From: Phaeobacter sp. CECT 5382
GTDB taxonomy: Bacteria > Pseudomonadota > Alphaproteobacteria > Rhodobacterales > Rhodobacteraceae
Assembly: GCF_001457775.1 (NCBI RefSeq)
Contig: NZ_CYSG01000012.1
Location: 1 to 64,000 of the forward strand
Direction of reading: 5' to 3'
Length of the DNA stretch: 64,000 bases
The number at the start of each line of letters is the position of its first letter. Position 1 is the stretch's first letter. A model generated the notes under the pieces. It saw only the letters and a program-made list of their open reading frames with translations. It was not told the DNA's origin and made no database searches. The position numbers and the translations under genes are program-made. Below, one piece after another: positions 25,123 to 35,403 of this stretch.

Positions 25123-26371
25123 TCTCAACCTTTGTGGCGACTGCGGGCTTTGCGGGTCGCATCAGGGGGTTGCTGTCAATCACGCCACCAGGAAGTAGGG
25201 CGGGGAAGGTCGATTGCGACCACCGCACCAGCTGCACAGCCGGGGAGCCCATCAACATTTTGGCGGCAGGCTGGGTCCAGAGCACGTGATCCATGCTGTC
25301 ATTGGGACGATAGGGCGTGTCGCCAATGCCATCGCCATCGACATCAAAGCCTGCATTGTCGGACCAGTAGTTGCCGCGGCCATCTTCGGACCATTCGACC
25401 CATTTAGAAGCGACATATTTTACCTGGTGGCGATTGCCGACAAAGGCATTGCCAACCATGCGGTTGCCTTCGCTGCCGGCGGTAAAGTGGATGCCGATTC
25501 CGCAGCCCTGAAACCAGTTGTCGGAGAAGTCGTTCTTGTGCGCGTTATAGAGAAAAGTGCATTTGTTTTTCGCACCTTTGACGTAGTTGCCGCTGATCAC
25601 ACCCTTGTTGGTGTAGTTCAGCATGACGCCGTGGTCGCGGTCATTGAACGAGACATTGTTCATCACCTTGACGCGGGTAGAGAACATCACCGCGTAGCCC
25701 AGGTGGTTGCCGATCGAGACATTGCCGGTGACTTCGGAATTGTCGGCATACATGTAGTGCACAGCAAAGCGCAGATCGCGAAACAGGTTGTCGCGGAAGA
25801 TATTGCGTTTGGAAGAATTTACAAAGACGCCGTCGCGCCCCCAGCGGATATCATTGCCTTCAACAATGGCACCGGGTGCGTTCCAGACATAGACGCCGTT
25901 GCCGCGCATGTTCATGTGGCGGTCTTGTCTGCCCTCGATGACATTGCCAGAAACCAGCGCGTCGCGCGCGCCGTGGATATCGACACCGTAGAGATTGCCG
26001 AGCAGGATATTGTCGCGGATCACTGGCGCCTTGGCAGTTTTTGTCAGCTGAATGCCGCTGTCGATGGTTTGATGATCCGAGCCAGACCCCCGAACGGTCA
26101 GCCCCTGAACGATCACACCGGGGCCGGATACGGTAATGGTGCTGCCGGAATTGCTGCCATCGATGATGGCATGGCCCTGACCATCCAGTGTGACCGGACG
26201 ATCCAGGGTCAGGTTTTCAAAATAGGTGCCAGGCGCCAGACGGAGGCTATCCCCGTCTGCCGCCCGCGCAAGCGCGTCCGCGATGGCCCCCGCCTGATTG
26301 GGGACCTGCCAATCGGCGGCATTTGCGCCGCCACCGATCAACAGAGCTGCAGTAAGCAGGAGCCAGCGCAT
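25112..26371 (-). CDS. nosD: NosD, periplasmic copper-centre assembly protein
   Basis: The 419-residue protein begins with a cleavable signal peptide (MRWLLLTAALLIGGGANA) and then consists of repeated short strands with Asn-rich turns such as IVEGNDIRWGRDGVFVNSS, the right-handed parallel beta-helix expected of NosD. It sits in the periplasm on the NosFY complex and helps build the CuZ cluster of NosZ. The gene begins one base after the nosZ stop, so it is in the same transcript. Confidence 0.93.
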   Translation of the reverse strand: MRWLLLTAALLIGGGANAADWQVPNQAGAIADALARAADGDSLRLAPGTYFENLTLDRPVTLDGQGHAIIDGSNSGSTITVSGPGVIVQGLTVRGSGSDHQTIDSGIQLTKTAKAPVIRDNILLGNLYGVDIHGARDALVSGNVIEGRQDRHMNMRGNGVYVWNAPGAIVEGNDIRWGRDGVFVNSSKRNIFRDNLFRDLRFAVHYMYADNSEVTGNVSIGNHLGYAVMFSTRVKVMNNVSFNDRDHGVMLNYTNKGVISGNYVKGAKNKCTFLYNAHKNDFSDNWFQGCGIGIHFTAGSEGNRMVGNAFVGNRHQVKYVASKWVEWSEDGRGNYWSDNAGFDVDGDGIGDTPYRPNDSMDHVLWTQPAAKMLMGSPAVQLVRWSQSTFPALLPGGVIDSNPLMRPAKPAVATKVENDG

Positions 26372-26372
26372 C

Positions 26373-28286
26373 TTAGGCCCCCCGAGGCTCTACGAACATC
26401 CGGCCGCGCATTTCCATGTGCAGCGCGTGGCAGAACCACTGGCAGTAGTACCAGTGCACGCCAGGACGTTCGGCCACAAAGGTCACCGAAGCAGTCGCTT
26501 GTGGGCCAACTTCCATAGCGACACCAAAGTTGGCCATACAGAAGCCGTGGGTCAGGTCGTCGATGTCATCCAGGTTGGTGACAAAGACGGTGACCTCATC
26601 GCCCTGTTTGACGGTGAACTTCTCGAGGCTGAAGTTCGGCGCCTGGCTCGACATATAGACGCGGACCTTGTTGCCATCACGGATGATGGTGTCTTGATAG
26701 TCGTCCAGATCAACACCATCGGCCTCGGCCTGAACACGGGCATCGGCCCACATCGGATCGTTACGATCCCAGACATTGACCGGGTTCACTTTGGAGCGGT
26801 GCACGATGATGCTGTCGTGGGGTTCGGCAAAGGTCGGACCATCGTGGACGATTTTCATCGTGTCGCCAGAGATATCGATCAGCTGCTCGTTCTCGGGCTT
26901 CAGCGGGCCAACGTTGAGGAACCTATCTTTCGAGAACTTGTTCATCGAAATCAGCCATTTGCCATCCGCCTCGGAGGTTTCCCCCATCGAGGTGGAGTTG
27001 TGGCCTGGCTGGTAGTGCACGTCGATCTTTTCAAGGATCGGATCGGCGTCGCCACCGGCATAGGCTTCAATCGCTTTTGCGATGTCCCATTTCACCACCT
27101 GGCTGTCGAGGAACAGAGTGGTATAGGCGCGGCCCTTGTTGTCGAATGCCGTGTGAAGTGGGCCAAGACCCAGCTCGGGTTCTGCCACGATGGCAGAGCG
27201 CGGATCGGCGTCGTCGTTGAACAGGGCATCGACTTTTTCAACGTCGATCACCGAAACGGTGGGCGACAGCTTACCATTGATCATGATGTGACGCTTGTCG
27301 GGGGCCGCGTTCACGCCGTGCGGCGAGTTGGGGATCGGGATGTAGCGGGTATATTTGTTGCCCGCACCCTTGCGGCCATCCACAACCTTGACGCCTTTCA
27401 GCTCCTGGAAATCGCCGGCCTCGATGCCTTTTTCGATTTCTTTCAGGTTGAAGACAACAACGTGGTCCATCTCGTTCTCGGTCATCTCGGCCAGGTTGGT
27501 GCCCATTTCCGAGTTGTAGGAGGTCGAGAAGGCATATTTGCCCTGATAGTCACAGTCGGTGTTGTCGAGGTTGCCCGAGACGATCACCTGCCAGGCCACT
27601 TCCATCTCGTCGCCGTCGATGGCGGTGAAGATGTTCACATATTCCGAAGGTTCATCCAGGATCTTGCCGTCGTTGACCAGTGGTGCTTCGTGTTCGCCGT
27701 TGGCAAAAACATAGCCGGTGCGCGGGTATTTCTGTGGCCGCATGCCGTGGATGTCATGGGCGTTGGGGATCTCGATGATCTTGTCGCATTTCATCACGTC
27801 ACAGCGTACACGGGCGACGCGGGTGTTGGCCTTGTCATTCATAAAGATGAAGCGACCGTCATAGGCGCCATCAGTGAAAGACATGTGAGGGTGGTGCAAA
27901 TCACCGTTGTCGTAGGTCTGCTTGCCATTGGCGGCAAGGAATTCCTTGGTTTCGGGCAGCAGGCCTTCGGTGAGGATCTTCATCGACTCGTTGGTCTGGC
28001 CCCAGCCGGTGGCAGAGCAGCGGTTGAACACCGGGATGCGCATGAATTCGCGCATCGAAGGCACACCAAGAATGCGCAGCTCGCCGGTCTGACCGGAGGA
28101 CCAGAAGCCGTAGTATTCGTCCAACTCGCCGGGGGCCAAGCTGGCTTCATTGCCCGAGGCTTTGGCCGGGCTGGCGCTCATCATCGAGGTGCCGACGCCG
28201 GTGGCGGCAAGCGCTGCGCCGGTGGCGGTAGCGCCCAACAGGCCGCGTCGGGTGACGGAGAGGTTGTTTTTCACTTCTTCAGACAT
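26373..28286 (-). CDS. nosZ: Nitrous-oxide reductase NosZ
   Basis: The 637-residue enzyme reduces N2O to N2 in the periplasm. A twin-arginine signal ([15 protein letters not shown]) marks it as clade I, exported folded. CuZ histidines lie in [44 protein letters not shown] and AEPHDSI. The C-terminal cupredoxin domain has the complete CuA motif within HGFCMANFG and [16 protein letters not shown]. Nothing is missing, so the enzyme should be functional. nosR lies immediately upstream and the maturation genes downstream, all on the same strand. Confidence 0.97.
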   Translation of the reverse strand: MSEEVKNNLSVTRRGLLGATATGAALAATGVGTSMMSASPAKASGNEASLAPGELDEYYGFWSSGQTGELRILGVPSMREFMRIPVFNRCSATGWGQTNESMKILTEGLLPETKEFLAANGKQTYDNGDLHHPHMSFTDGAYDGRFIFMNDKANTRVARVRCDVMKCDKIIEIPNAHDIHGMRPQKYPRTGYVFANGEHEAPLVNDGKILDEPSEYVNIFTAIDGDEMEVAWQVIVSGNLDNTDCDYQGKYAFSTSYNSEMGTNLAEMTENEMDHVVVFNLKEIEKGIEAGDFQELKGVKVVDGRKGAGNKYTRYIPIPNSPHGVNAAPDKRHIMINGKLSPTVSVIDVEKVDALFNDDADPRSAIVAEPELGLGPLHTAFDNKGRAYTTLFLDSQVVKWDIAKAIEAYAGGDADPILEKIDVHYQPGHNSTSMGETSEADGKWLISMNKFSKDRFLNVGPLKPENEQLIDISGDTMKIVHDGPTFAEPHDSIIVHRSKVNPVNVWDRNDPMWADARVQAEADGVDLDDYQDTIIRDGNKVRVYMSSQAPNFSLEKFTVKQGDEVTVFVTNLDDIDDLTHGFCMANFGVAMEVGPQATASVTFVAERPGVHWYYCQWFCHALHMEMRGRMFVEPRGA

Positions 28287-28312
28287 GATGTCCTCCTTTG
28301 GGAAACAGGTGT

Positions 28313-30487
28313 CTAGTTCGCGTTGGGATGATTGGCCGGGGGGCGGCCAATGTTGAGGTCAGGACCGGGAGTGCCGGTCTTGGCGCGGCGTTTGATCTGC
28401 TTGATCACCACCGGGCATTTGGTCTCGGACTGGTAGAGAACCTGACAGTGCAGGCAGTTGACGCACTCATTCGGGTTGATTTCACCGGTGGGGTGGATGG
28501 CCTGAACGGGGCATTCATTGGCGCAGGTCTGACAGGGGCTGCCGCACTCCTTGTAGCGTTTGAGCCAGTCAAACATGCGGATCCGTGCGGGGATCGCCAG
28601 CGCACCACCCAGCGGGCAGAGGTAGCGGCAGTAGAACCGTTCGACAAACAGACCAGCGAGCAGCAGAAGCAGGGCGAAGACCACAAAGGGCCAGTCGCGC
28701 ACGAATTTCAGAATGATCGCGGTCTTGAAGGGCTCAACCTCGGCATAGGTTTCTGCCAGCGGCATCGACACCATGGAAAGCCCAAACAGACCAAGGAAGA
28801 TCATGTATTTCACCGGCCAGAGGCGCTCATGCAGACCCCAGGGCAGGGTCCATTGTGGAACTTTGAGCGCACGCGCCAGCTTGTTTGTCAGCTCTTGCAG
28901 CGCGCCAAAGGGGCACAGCCAGCCGCAATAGGCACCCCGGCCCCAGAACAGCAGGGCAGCGGCGATGGCGAACCATTGGATAAAGACCAGCGGATCCATC
29001 AGGAAGGCATCCCAGGTGAACCCAGAGCGCAAGCTGCCTGCCAGCGCCATTAGGTTGACCACGGAAAGCTGCGCATTGGCGTACCAGCCCAGAAACACCA
29101 GCGTAAAGCTGAGATAGCCGATGCGGAACCAGTAGAAGGTGCGGGCATTCATGGTCGCTTGGAACTGAAAGAAGAAGGTTGCGGTCAGCACCAACAGCAT
29201 GACGCCCAGGATTGCGATTTCGACCTGTTTGTCGCGCCAGATCCGCTGCCAGAGTGCCGATTTTGCGGCAGCCTCGTCGGTTGCACTGTCGACAATCACA
29301 GGGGCTGCCGCCACAGGTAGTAGGTACTGTTCCGGCAGCTTATAGCCCAGATCAAAGGTCAAAAAGGTCTTGTCGATGGCACCTACAACGCGCTGCGCCA
29401 ACAGCTGCAGGCGGAAGGGTTCTGCGGGATCGAATTCAGAATTTGCAGGGATCTTGAAGATATCGAGCTCTGCAAAGCTGGGACTGTCATCCGTGGCAAG
29501 CTCCCCCAGACGCCGCTGTTGCTTGTCAAAGAAACGGACCGAATTGTCGCCCTGGATCAGCTGAATACGGTCAAAGATACCGCCACGCACATACCCCGAT
29601 CCTTTGAAGCTGTAGACGCCGCGACCCAACACCAGAATGGCCTGTTCACCCTCTTCCAGCCAGTCGGTCAGGTTGGTGTATTCGGCTTCACCCAGCAGGC
29701 TGAGGCCGATGGAGGGCACAGAGACCAGCGCCACATGCATGTCAATATAGGTGTCATCGGGCTCACCCGGTTCAGGGCGTTTGATAGCACGGGCGTCGCC
29801 GGTTTCCTCAAAGGCGGCATTGATCTGGCCGATGTCCAAAGTCATGCGTCGGGTTGTTCCGTCGCCTGCCATGGTGTGCCAGTCTAGAATTTCGCGCTGG
29901 GCCATATCGACTTCGCGCTTGGGGCCATCGGCGACATTTGGAGACAATCCACCCAGACCCAAAGCGCGAGAGACCTTGATACCGCCGCGCACCAGACTGT
30001 CATCAATAATCATGATAGTGACGGTGGCGCCCGAGATGATGTCGAGATCATGCGCCTCGCCGCCGGTTGCGGCCTCGGCTTTAAGGTCAAGCCCTGCGTA
30101 GCTTTCGGTCAGCGCCACCATCTTGGAGTTGGGAATACCGATCAGAACGATTGGCTCGGAGTGTTTCACCAGTTTGACGCCCGTCAGCACTGCGTCGGTA
30201 TCAATGCCAGCGACCACGTGGATTGGCTTGCCGGAATAGCCGGTTGTGCCAACAAAATCCGAGGTCAGGAAGGCATAGCCGAGGGTCTCACCATCCTTGA
30301 GGATCGGTGCGACAGGGACATCGGCACGGATCGGGCCAAAGGCATCGGCGCCGGGATAGAGCTCTTCTGGTGTGAGGTCAGTGAGGAAGGAGGCGAGGCT
30401 ATCTGCCTGGGCCGAGCTCGGGGCGGCGAGAGCCGCAGCGAGAGAGAATAGCAGGGCTGTGAACCAGCCGCGAAGGGTGCGCATCAT
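28313..30487 (-). CDS. nosR: NosR, membrane electron-transfer and regulatory protein
   Basis: The 724-residue protein starts with a signal-like segment, has a periplasmic FMN-binding domain (with [18 protein letters not shown], the flavinylation-type threonine motif), several membrane helices with [14 protein letters not shown] and [14 protein letters not shown], and a cytoplasmic pair of 4Fe-4S motifs ([13 protein letters not shown] and CVNCLHC with a following KCP). It feeds electrons towards NosZ and is needed for nos expression. I choose the ATG at 30487, which overlaps the upstream stop as ATGA; a GTG six bases earlier follows AGGAGG even more closely. Confidence 0.95.
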   Translation of the reverse strand: MMRTLRGWFTALLFSLAAALAAPSSAQADSLASFLTDLTPEELYPGADAFGPIRADVPVAPILKDGETLGYAFLTSDFVGTTGYSGKPIHVVAGIDTDAVLTGVKLVKHSEPIVLIGIPNSKMVALTESYAGLDLKAEAATGGEAHDLDIISGATVTIMIIDDSLVRGGIKVSRALGLGGLSPNVADGPKREVDMAQREILDWHTMAGDGTTRRMTLDIGQINAAFEETGDARAIKRPEPGEPDDTYIDMHVALVSVPSIGLSLLGEAEYTNLTDWLEEGEQAILVLGRGVYSFKGSGYVRGGIFDRIQLIQGDNSVRFFDKQQRRLGELATDDSPSFAELDIFKIPANSEFDPAEPFRLQLLAQRVVGAIDKTFLTFDLGYKLPEQYLLPVAAAPVIVDSATDEAAAKSALWQRIWRDKQVEIAILGVMLLVLTATFFFQFQATMNARTFYWFRIGYLSFTLVFLGWYANAQLSVVNLMALAGSLRSGFTWDAFLMDPLVFIQWFAIAAALLFWGRGAYCGWLCPFGALQELTNKLARALKVPQWTLPWGLHERLWPVKYMIFLGLFGLSMVSMPLAETYAEVEPFKTAIILKFVRDWPFVVFALLLLLAGLFVERFYCRYLCPLGGALAIPARIRMFDWLKRYKECGSPCQTCANECPVQAIHPTGEINPNECVNCLHCQVLYQSETKCPVVIKQIKRRAKTGTPGPDLNIGRPPANHPNAN

Positions 30488-30966
30488 GTCCACGGCGCCT
30501 CCTCCCTAAATTGAGTGGTCGCCATGGACGCGCCGCATGCGCGTGCCATTTTATCTATGTTCAGACGCGGAGGTCCGCGGCCATCATGCCAGAATTGCGC
30601 GGGATTTGACCCCACTTGTATCGGCCGCATCTGACCTGCGAGGGTTTTTGGCAGGACCAAGCGAGATGCGGAAAACGATGTCAGGCGTGCCTGGTCATTC
30701 TGCGCAGTACACATCAGGCAGATATCGCAATCCGGGCAATTCTCGGACTGGTCACTACTGGCGCTGTCACTGTTTACATCTTCGGTGATCTTGATCTCAA
30801 TGGCGCCAAATTCGCTGCAGATCTCAATCCAGGTTTCGGCAGTCTGTGCTTTGCCGACACCAGGGAGCAGAATCTGTACCGCTAAGAATATGACTGTGAC
30901 ACATCCCACAAGGCGCCGGAAAAATCCGTCGCATGGTAAAAGTTTATGTCGCAGTACTTGGGGCAT
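30484..30966 (-). CDS. Small secreted Cys-rich protein, DUF2946-like, leading the nos operon
   Basis: This 160-residue protein has an N-terminal hydrophobic signal (VGCVTVIFLAVQILLPGVGKA) followed by TWIEICSEFGAIEIKI and then CPDCDICLMC, a pattern I associate with DUF2946-type secreted proteins that often accompany copper genes. The clustered cysteines suggest metal binding, perhaps copper supply for NosZ; this is inference. It overlaps the nosR start and is thus the first gene of the nos transcript. The ATG at 30966 is preferred over a GTG six bases earlier; neither has a strong ribosome binding site. Confidence 0.65.
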   Translation of the reverse strand: MPQVLRHKLLPCDGFFRRLVGCVTVIFLAVQILLPGVGKAQTAETWIEICSEFGAIEIKITEDVNSDSASSDQSENCPDCDICLMCTAQNDQARLTSFSASRLVLPKTLAGQMRPIQVGSNPAQFWHDGRGPPRLNIDKMARACGASMATTQFREEAPWT

Positions 30967-31027
30967 CAACACGCCAGAATCGTTACAGGTTCAAGGCTGA
31001 CCCTACGCAGGCACGTTGGCAAGGGAA

Positions 31028-31041
31028 TTGACCTGAGTCAT
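31028..31041 (-). promoter_or_regulatory. FNR/NnrR-type box upstream of the nos operon
   Basis: TTGAC-CTGA-GTCAT matches the consensus TTGAY-N4-RTCAA of FNR/CRP-type regulators of denitrification at nine of ten arm positions. It lies about 60 bases upstream of the first nos-operon gene, a suitable position for an activator site. Such proteins switch nos genes on at low oxygen or with nitric oxide. Confidence 0.5.
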
Positions 31042-31103
31042 GAAATTGGCATTTGAATAGATTTCTGCGCTGAAAAACGCATTTCCTGTACCTCAGATAC
31101 CAC

Positions 31104-31119
31104 ATTCAATTAGTTGAAT
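31104..31119. promoter_or_regulatory. ATTCAA-N4-TTGAAT inverted repeat upstream of nos operon
   Basis: A perfect 6-bp inverted repeat with a TTAG spacer lies in AT-rich DNA about 140 bases upstream of the first gene. It differs from the FNR consensus and may bind another regulator, or be chance in AT-rich sequence. Confidence 0.3.
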
Positions 31120-31208
31120 TTATTGGTTTTTTCAAAACTATCTATAGAATTTTTCTTTACTACTCAAGCATTTGGCAGGCATTTCAAGAGGGGGCGAGAA
31201 GGTCGAAA

Positions 31209-33011
31209 TCACTCCCGGTTTTCAGGCGTTTGACGAGCCTCTTTTTGGAGTTTTTCCTCCTGTTGACGCATCAAAAATTTTTGAGGCTTTCCGGTTATTG
31301 TCATCGGCAGCTCTAAAACGATACGAATCTTGCGTGGAATTTTGAAATGGGTGATTTGTCCCTGGCAAAACCGCGACAGCTCTTCTGTCGTGAGCGTCTC
31401 ACCGGTGTGGCCGACCACCCAGGCGCAGACCTCTTCGCCGTAAGTGGCATCTGAAATGCCAAAAACCTGTACCGCGCTGACCTTTGGATGGCTGGACAGG
31501 AAATCTTCGACCTCGCGGGGGGCGATGTTTTCACCACCACGGATAATCATGTCTTTGATACGCCCCGTGATGGTACAATACCCGTCTGCATCCAGAACCG
31601 CCAGATCGCCGGTATGCATCCAGCCATCACGAATGCTGGCACTCGTGGTATCGGGATCCTGCCAGTAAGATTTCATCACCGAATAACCCCGTGTGCAGAG
31701 CTCCCCGGGCTGGCCGACCGACACAATCTGGCCTTTGGCATCGACCAGCTTGACCTCTAGATGGGGATGGATGCGGCCAACCGTTTCACAGCGCCGGTCC
31801 AGCGGGTCTTCGGTGAAGCTCTGGAAAGAGACGGGCGCAGTTTCGGTCATACCGTAGCAGATCGTCACCTCTTTCATGTTCATATCGCGGCTCACCCGTC
31901 GCATGACATCAATCGGGCAGGGGGCGCCGGCCATGATGCCGGTGCGCAGGCTGGTGAGGTCGCGCGGGCTGCGGTCCAGTTCCTGCAACATGGCGACAAA
32001 CATGGTGGGCACACCATAGAGCGCGCTGCATTTCTCGTTCTCGAGACAATCAAGCACCTGTGCCGCGTCAAAGCCTTCGCCGGGAAACACCATGGTGGCG
32101 CCTTTGCTGACCGCCCCCAGGACCCCCATCACCATGCCAAAACAATGATAGAGCGGCACCGGAAGGGCGAGACGATCCTCTTCGCTCAACCGGATACGAC
32201 CAGTCACAAAGCGCGCATTATTGACGATATTGTAGTGGCTGAGCGTGGCGCCTTTGGGGCTGCCAGTGGTGCCGGAGGTGAACTGGATGTTGATGGCATC
32301 ATCCGGCGAAAGCTTTTGGTCGATCTCGGGCAGGCGCAACTGTTGTGCCGGGCCGCCCAATGCGCTGAGCTGGTCAAAACTCCAGACACCTCCCGGCCAG
32401 ACACCTCCCGGAGTATCGCTGTCCTCCCCCTGCATAACCACCACGTGGCGCAGGGCTGGTAGTCTAGCACTGTGAAGGGCGCCGGGTTTGCAGCTGGCAA
32501 GCTCCGGGGCAAGCTCCTGTATCATTTGCAGGTAGTTGGAACTTTTGAAACTTGGCGCCAGGATCAGGGCAACACAGCCGCTTTTGTTCAGGGCGTAGTC
32601 CAGCTCTGCCAGGCGATAGGCGGGATTGATATTGACCAGAATGATGCCGATCCGGGCGGTGGCAAACTGCGTGAGCACCCATTCCAGCCGGTTGGGCGAC
32701 CAAATACCCAGACGGTCGCCCTTGGTCAGCCCCAGCGCAAGAAACCCGGCGGCGAGCTGGTCGACCGCGCGGTCCAGATCATAGTAGCTGAGTCGGCGCT
32801 CCTGCTGTGCAAATACCAGAGCCTCGCGCGGGCCAAAACGGGACACGGCATCGCGCAGCAACTGCGGAATGGTTGAATAGCTGAGCGGTGGCGTTTTGGG
32901 GCCTTGGAGATAGGACATCCCGTTTTGCGGCAGCAGGGTTTCAGCATCGTCTGCTGATGGGCCGCCAAACAGGGCGACCCTGTCGGCCAGGCTTTCGTTC
33001 AGAATGCTCAT
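31209..33011 (-). CDS. Acyl-CoA synthetase (AMP-binding enzyme)
   Basis: The 600-residue protein is an adenylate-forming ligase: P-loop-like FTSGTTGSPKGATLSHYN, motif YGMTETAPVSF, the hinge region GWMHTGDLAVLD with ITGRIKDMIIRGGENI, and a C-terminal lysine region TITGKPQKF. It should activate a carboxylic acid to its CoA thioester in the cytoplasm; medium-chain or aromatic acids are possible. It is the last gene of the amide-type ABC importer operon, 17 bases after the ATPase-amidase gene. If the amidase releases a carboxylate, this enzyme would activate it for oxidation. A 15-bp tandem duplication inside the gene duplicates Pro-Gly-Gly-Val-Trp. Confidence 0.88.
   Translation of the reverse strand: MSILNESLADRVALFGGPSADDAETLLPQNGMSYLQGPKTPPLSYSTIPQLLRDAVSRFGPREALVFAQQERRLSYYDLDRAVDQLAAGFLALGLTKGDRLGIWSPNRLEWVLTQFATARIGIILVNINPAYRLAELDYALNKSGCVALILAPSFKSSNYLQMIQELAPELASCKPGALHSARLPALRHVVVMQGEDSDTPGGVWPGGVWSFDQLSALGGPAQQLRLPEIDQKLSPDDAINIQFTSGTTGSPKGATLSHYNIVNNARFVTGRIRLSEEDRLALPVPLYHCFGMVMGVLGAVSKGATMVFPGEGFDAAQVLDCLENEKCSALYGVPTMFVAMLQELDRSPRDLTSLRTGIMAGAPCPIDVMRRVSRDMNMKEVTICYGMTETAPVSFQSFTEDPLDRRCETVGRIHPHLEVKLVDAKGQIVSVGQPGELCTRGYSVMKSYWQDPDTTSASIRDGWMHTGDLAVLDADGYCTITGRIKDMIIRGGENIAPREVEDFLSSHPKVSAVQVFGISDATYGEEVCAWVVGHTGETLTTEELSRFCQGQITHFKIPRKIRIVLELPMTITGKPQKFLMRQQEEKLQKEARQTPENRE
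32382..32411 (-). repeat. 15-bp tandem duplication inside the acyl-CoA synthetase gene
   Basis: CCAGACACCTCCCGG occurs twice in direct succession. Being a multiple of three it adds five residues without breaking the frame, in a surface-loop-like region of the protein before the nucleotide-binding motif. Confidence 0.85.
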
Positions 33012-33028
33012 CTTCGCTGCTCCCTCAA

Positions 33029-35401
33029 TTACATGTCACGCCAGTCGCCGCTTTGTTCAAAGGCATGTGCCGCCTGATAGATCTTCATCTCGCCGTAGTG
33101 CGGCCCCACAAGCATCATGCCGATGGGCAGCCCCTCCAGAAAACCGCAGGGCACATTCATTGCAGGCAGGCCTCCATTGAAGGGGGCGGTATTGGCGACC
33201 ATTTCAAAGGCCCGCTGCACATAGAGACTGATCGAGCAGTCGGCAGGCGGGATCTCCTGGGGTTTCATCGGCACAGTTGGCATCAAAAGCAGGTCATATT
33301 GCTTGAGGGCTGCCAGATAGCGTTCATTGACCAGTCGCATGATGTTCTGGCCCTTGCCGTAGAAGCGGCCGCGATACTGGGTTTGGAAGAATTCTCCGAC
33401 AAACATGCTGACCTTCAGCGAGGCGCTCAGCTCATCTGCGCGATTGCGCCACTGCGCCATGTGATCGGTCATCGAGGGCAGGAACAAACCGCGGTAATTG
33501 CTGCCGCCAGAGTTGCCCCACATCATATGGTCCTGCATGCCTTCCAGTGTGATGGCGGTCCAGGCGTCAATGGCGGTGAAATGTTCCGGGATCGAGACCT
33601 CTTCGACCCGCGCGCCAAGGTCGCGAAACCGCTCGCCGGCCTGCATGACTTTGGCATCTACATCAGCTTCGCTGACCTCATGGCCAAATCCTTCTTTCAG
33701 GATGCCGATGCGCAATCCCTGTGCACCGCGCCCCAGGGCCTCGGTGTAGCGGTAGGTTTGGGGGTTGTACTGTCGTGGATCCAGCCCGTCTTCGCCAGAA
33801 AGCACTTCGAGCAGCAACGCGTTGTCGGCTACGGTACGCGACACAGGGCCGACGTGGTCGATGGTCTGCTCCACCGGCATCACGCCGGTATAAGGCACCA
33901 GCCCGTGGGTGGGTTTCATGCCATAAACGCCGCAGTTGGAGCTGGGAATACGGATGGAGCCGCCCTGATCGCCGGCGATTGCCATGTCCACCTCGCCAGT
34001 CGCAACCAGGGCCGCAGACCCACCAGACGACCCACCCGCCATATAGCCACGTTTCCAGGGGTTATGAATCGGGCCTTTGGCATTGGTGTGTGAACCTCCC
34101 GACAGGCAGAAGTTCTCGCAGTGGGCCTTGCCTGCGATCACAGCACCTGCATCCAGCATGCGGGTGACGATGGTGGCGTCGATCTCGGGCGTGTAGCCCT
34201 CCATGATGGAGGAGCCATTCATCATCGGAACACCGGCCAGGCAGACTGTGTCTTTCAGCGCGACGCGTTTGCCGCGCAATGGTCCATCAGGGGCACCGCG
34301 CACTTCGGTTTTCACATACCAGGCGTTCAGCGGGTTTTCCGTCGGGCTGGGGAAATGGCCGGGGCTGCGCGGATAGCGGACTTCGGGCAGGTTGTCGGGC
34401 ATGGCGTCCAACCGGTCGTAGGACTGGATGTAGGGCTCCATCAGCTCGGCGTATTCTGACAGGTCCGCATCCGTCAGATTCATGCCAAAACGGTCGGCCA
34501 TCTGACGCATCTGGCTCAAGGTGGGGCGTTTGATTGTCATGGCGGTCATCCTGGAGGGCTGGGGCTGTGGAGGTTGTTCATTCTGTGAGGGCTGGGTCAA
34601 TGAGGGGTGTTGCGGTTTGGGCTGCTGTTGAGATCCGGAGGCTGTAAGATCAGAAGTGCCCCGCGTGGCACGCGCGGCACCAAAGCCCAGGAACTGGTCG
34701 ACCTTTGACTGATCGTGCAGCTCATCGCGGCTGAGCGCACCTGTCAGACGGCCCCGTTCCAGCACCAGCACTCGGTCTGACAGATCAGCGATAAAGTCGA
34801 AATTCTGCTCGACCAGCAGGATCGACAGGCCCCGGCTGGCACGCAGCGCGTTGAGCGTTTCGGACATTTCTTCGATGATCGAGGGCTGGATGCCTTCGGT
34901 AGGCTCATCCAGCAGCAACAGATCAGGATCGCCCATCAGGCAGCGCGCCAGCGACAAAAGCTGCTGTTCACCGCCCGAAAGGGCGCCGCCCTCGCGGCCC
35001 AACAGGGGTTTCAGGCGGGAAAAATCTGCCAAAACGGCTTCCATCACCTCGGCCTCGGTGCCGCCGGAATAGGGCTGCCAGGCAAAGCGCAGATTGTCGC
35101 GGACTGACAATTGCGGAAAAATCCCCCGCCCTTGTGGCACATAGCCAAGCCCCAGACCGGCGCGATCAAACACCGACAGGGTTGTGATCTCGGTTTGGTG
35201 GTAGCGGATCTGTCCGGTGCTGGCGGGTAAAAATCCCATCAAGGTCTTGAGCAACGTGGTTTTGCCCATACCATTGTGGCCGAGTACGCCAACAACTTCG
35301 CCTTCGGCCAGATCAAAGCTGATGTCATGCAGGATCGGCACCCGCCCATAGCCCCCCGAGAGCGCATTTACTGTGAGCAGGGTTTGAGGATCATCACCCA
35401 T
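33029..35401 (-). CDS. Fused ABC transporter ATPase and amidase
   Basis: One uninterrupted 790-residue frame joins two proteins normally separate. Residues 1-240 are a LivF/UrtE-type ABC ATPase with Walker A GHNGMGKTT at 41-49, signature LSGGEQQLLSLAR and Walker B LLLLDEPTEGI. Residues 250-285 form a Gln/Pro-rich linker. Residues 290-790 are an amidase-signature enzyme with catalytic Lys383 (ALKDT), the serine pair in AGGSSGGSA (about 458-459) and nucleophile Ser482 (GGSIRIPSS). The amidase would hydrolyse an amide as it enters. The internal start MTAMTIKRP has AGGA about eight bases before its second ATG, so separate translation of the amidase is possible. The gene begins two bases after the second ATPase gene. 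Confidence 0.88.
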   Translation of the reverse strand: MGDDPQTLLTVNALSGGYGRVPILHDISFDLAEGEVVGVLGHNGMGKTTLLKTLMGFLPASTGQIRYHQTEITTLSVFDRAGLGLGYVPQGRGIFPQLSVRDNLRFAWQPYSGGTEAEVMEAVLADFSRLKPLLGREGGALSGGEQQLLSLARCLMGDPDLLLLDEPTEGIQPSIIEEMSETLNALRASRGLSILLVEQNFDFIADLSDRVLVLERGRLTGALSRDELHDQSKVDQFLGFGAARATRGTSDLTASGSQQQPKPQHPSLTQPSQNEQPPQPQPSRMTAMTIKRPTLSQMRQMADRFGMNLTDADLSEYAELMEPYIQSYDRLDAMPDNLPEVRYPRSPGHFPSPTENPLNAWYVKTEVRGAPDGPLRGKRVALKDTVCLAGVPMMNGSSIMEGYTPEIDATIVTRMLDAGAVIAGKAHCENFCLSGGSHTNAKGPIHNPWKRGYMAGGSSGGSAALVATGEVDMAIAGDQGGSIRIPSSNCGVYGMKPTHGLVPYTGVMPVEQTIDHVGPVSRTVADNALLLEVLSGEDGLDPRQYNPQTYRYTEALGRGAQGLRIGILKEGFGHEVSEADVDAKVMQAGERFRDLGARVEEVSIPEHFTAIDAWTAITLEGMQDHMMWGNSGGSNYRGLFLPSMTDHMAQWRNRADELSASLKVSMFVGEFFQTQYRGRFYGKGQNIMRLVNERYLAALKQYDLLLMPTVPMKPQEIPPADCSISLYVQRAFEMVANTAPFNGGLPAMNVPCGFLEGLPIGMMLVGPHYGEMKIYQAAHAFEQSGDWRDM

Positions 35402-35403
35402 GG

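Noticed and set aside
26298-28316. Long plus-strand frame opposite nosZ
   Set aside because: It mirrors the high-GC nosZ codons and matches no family, whereas nosZ is certain.
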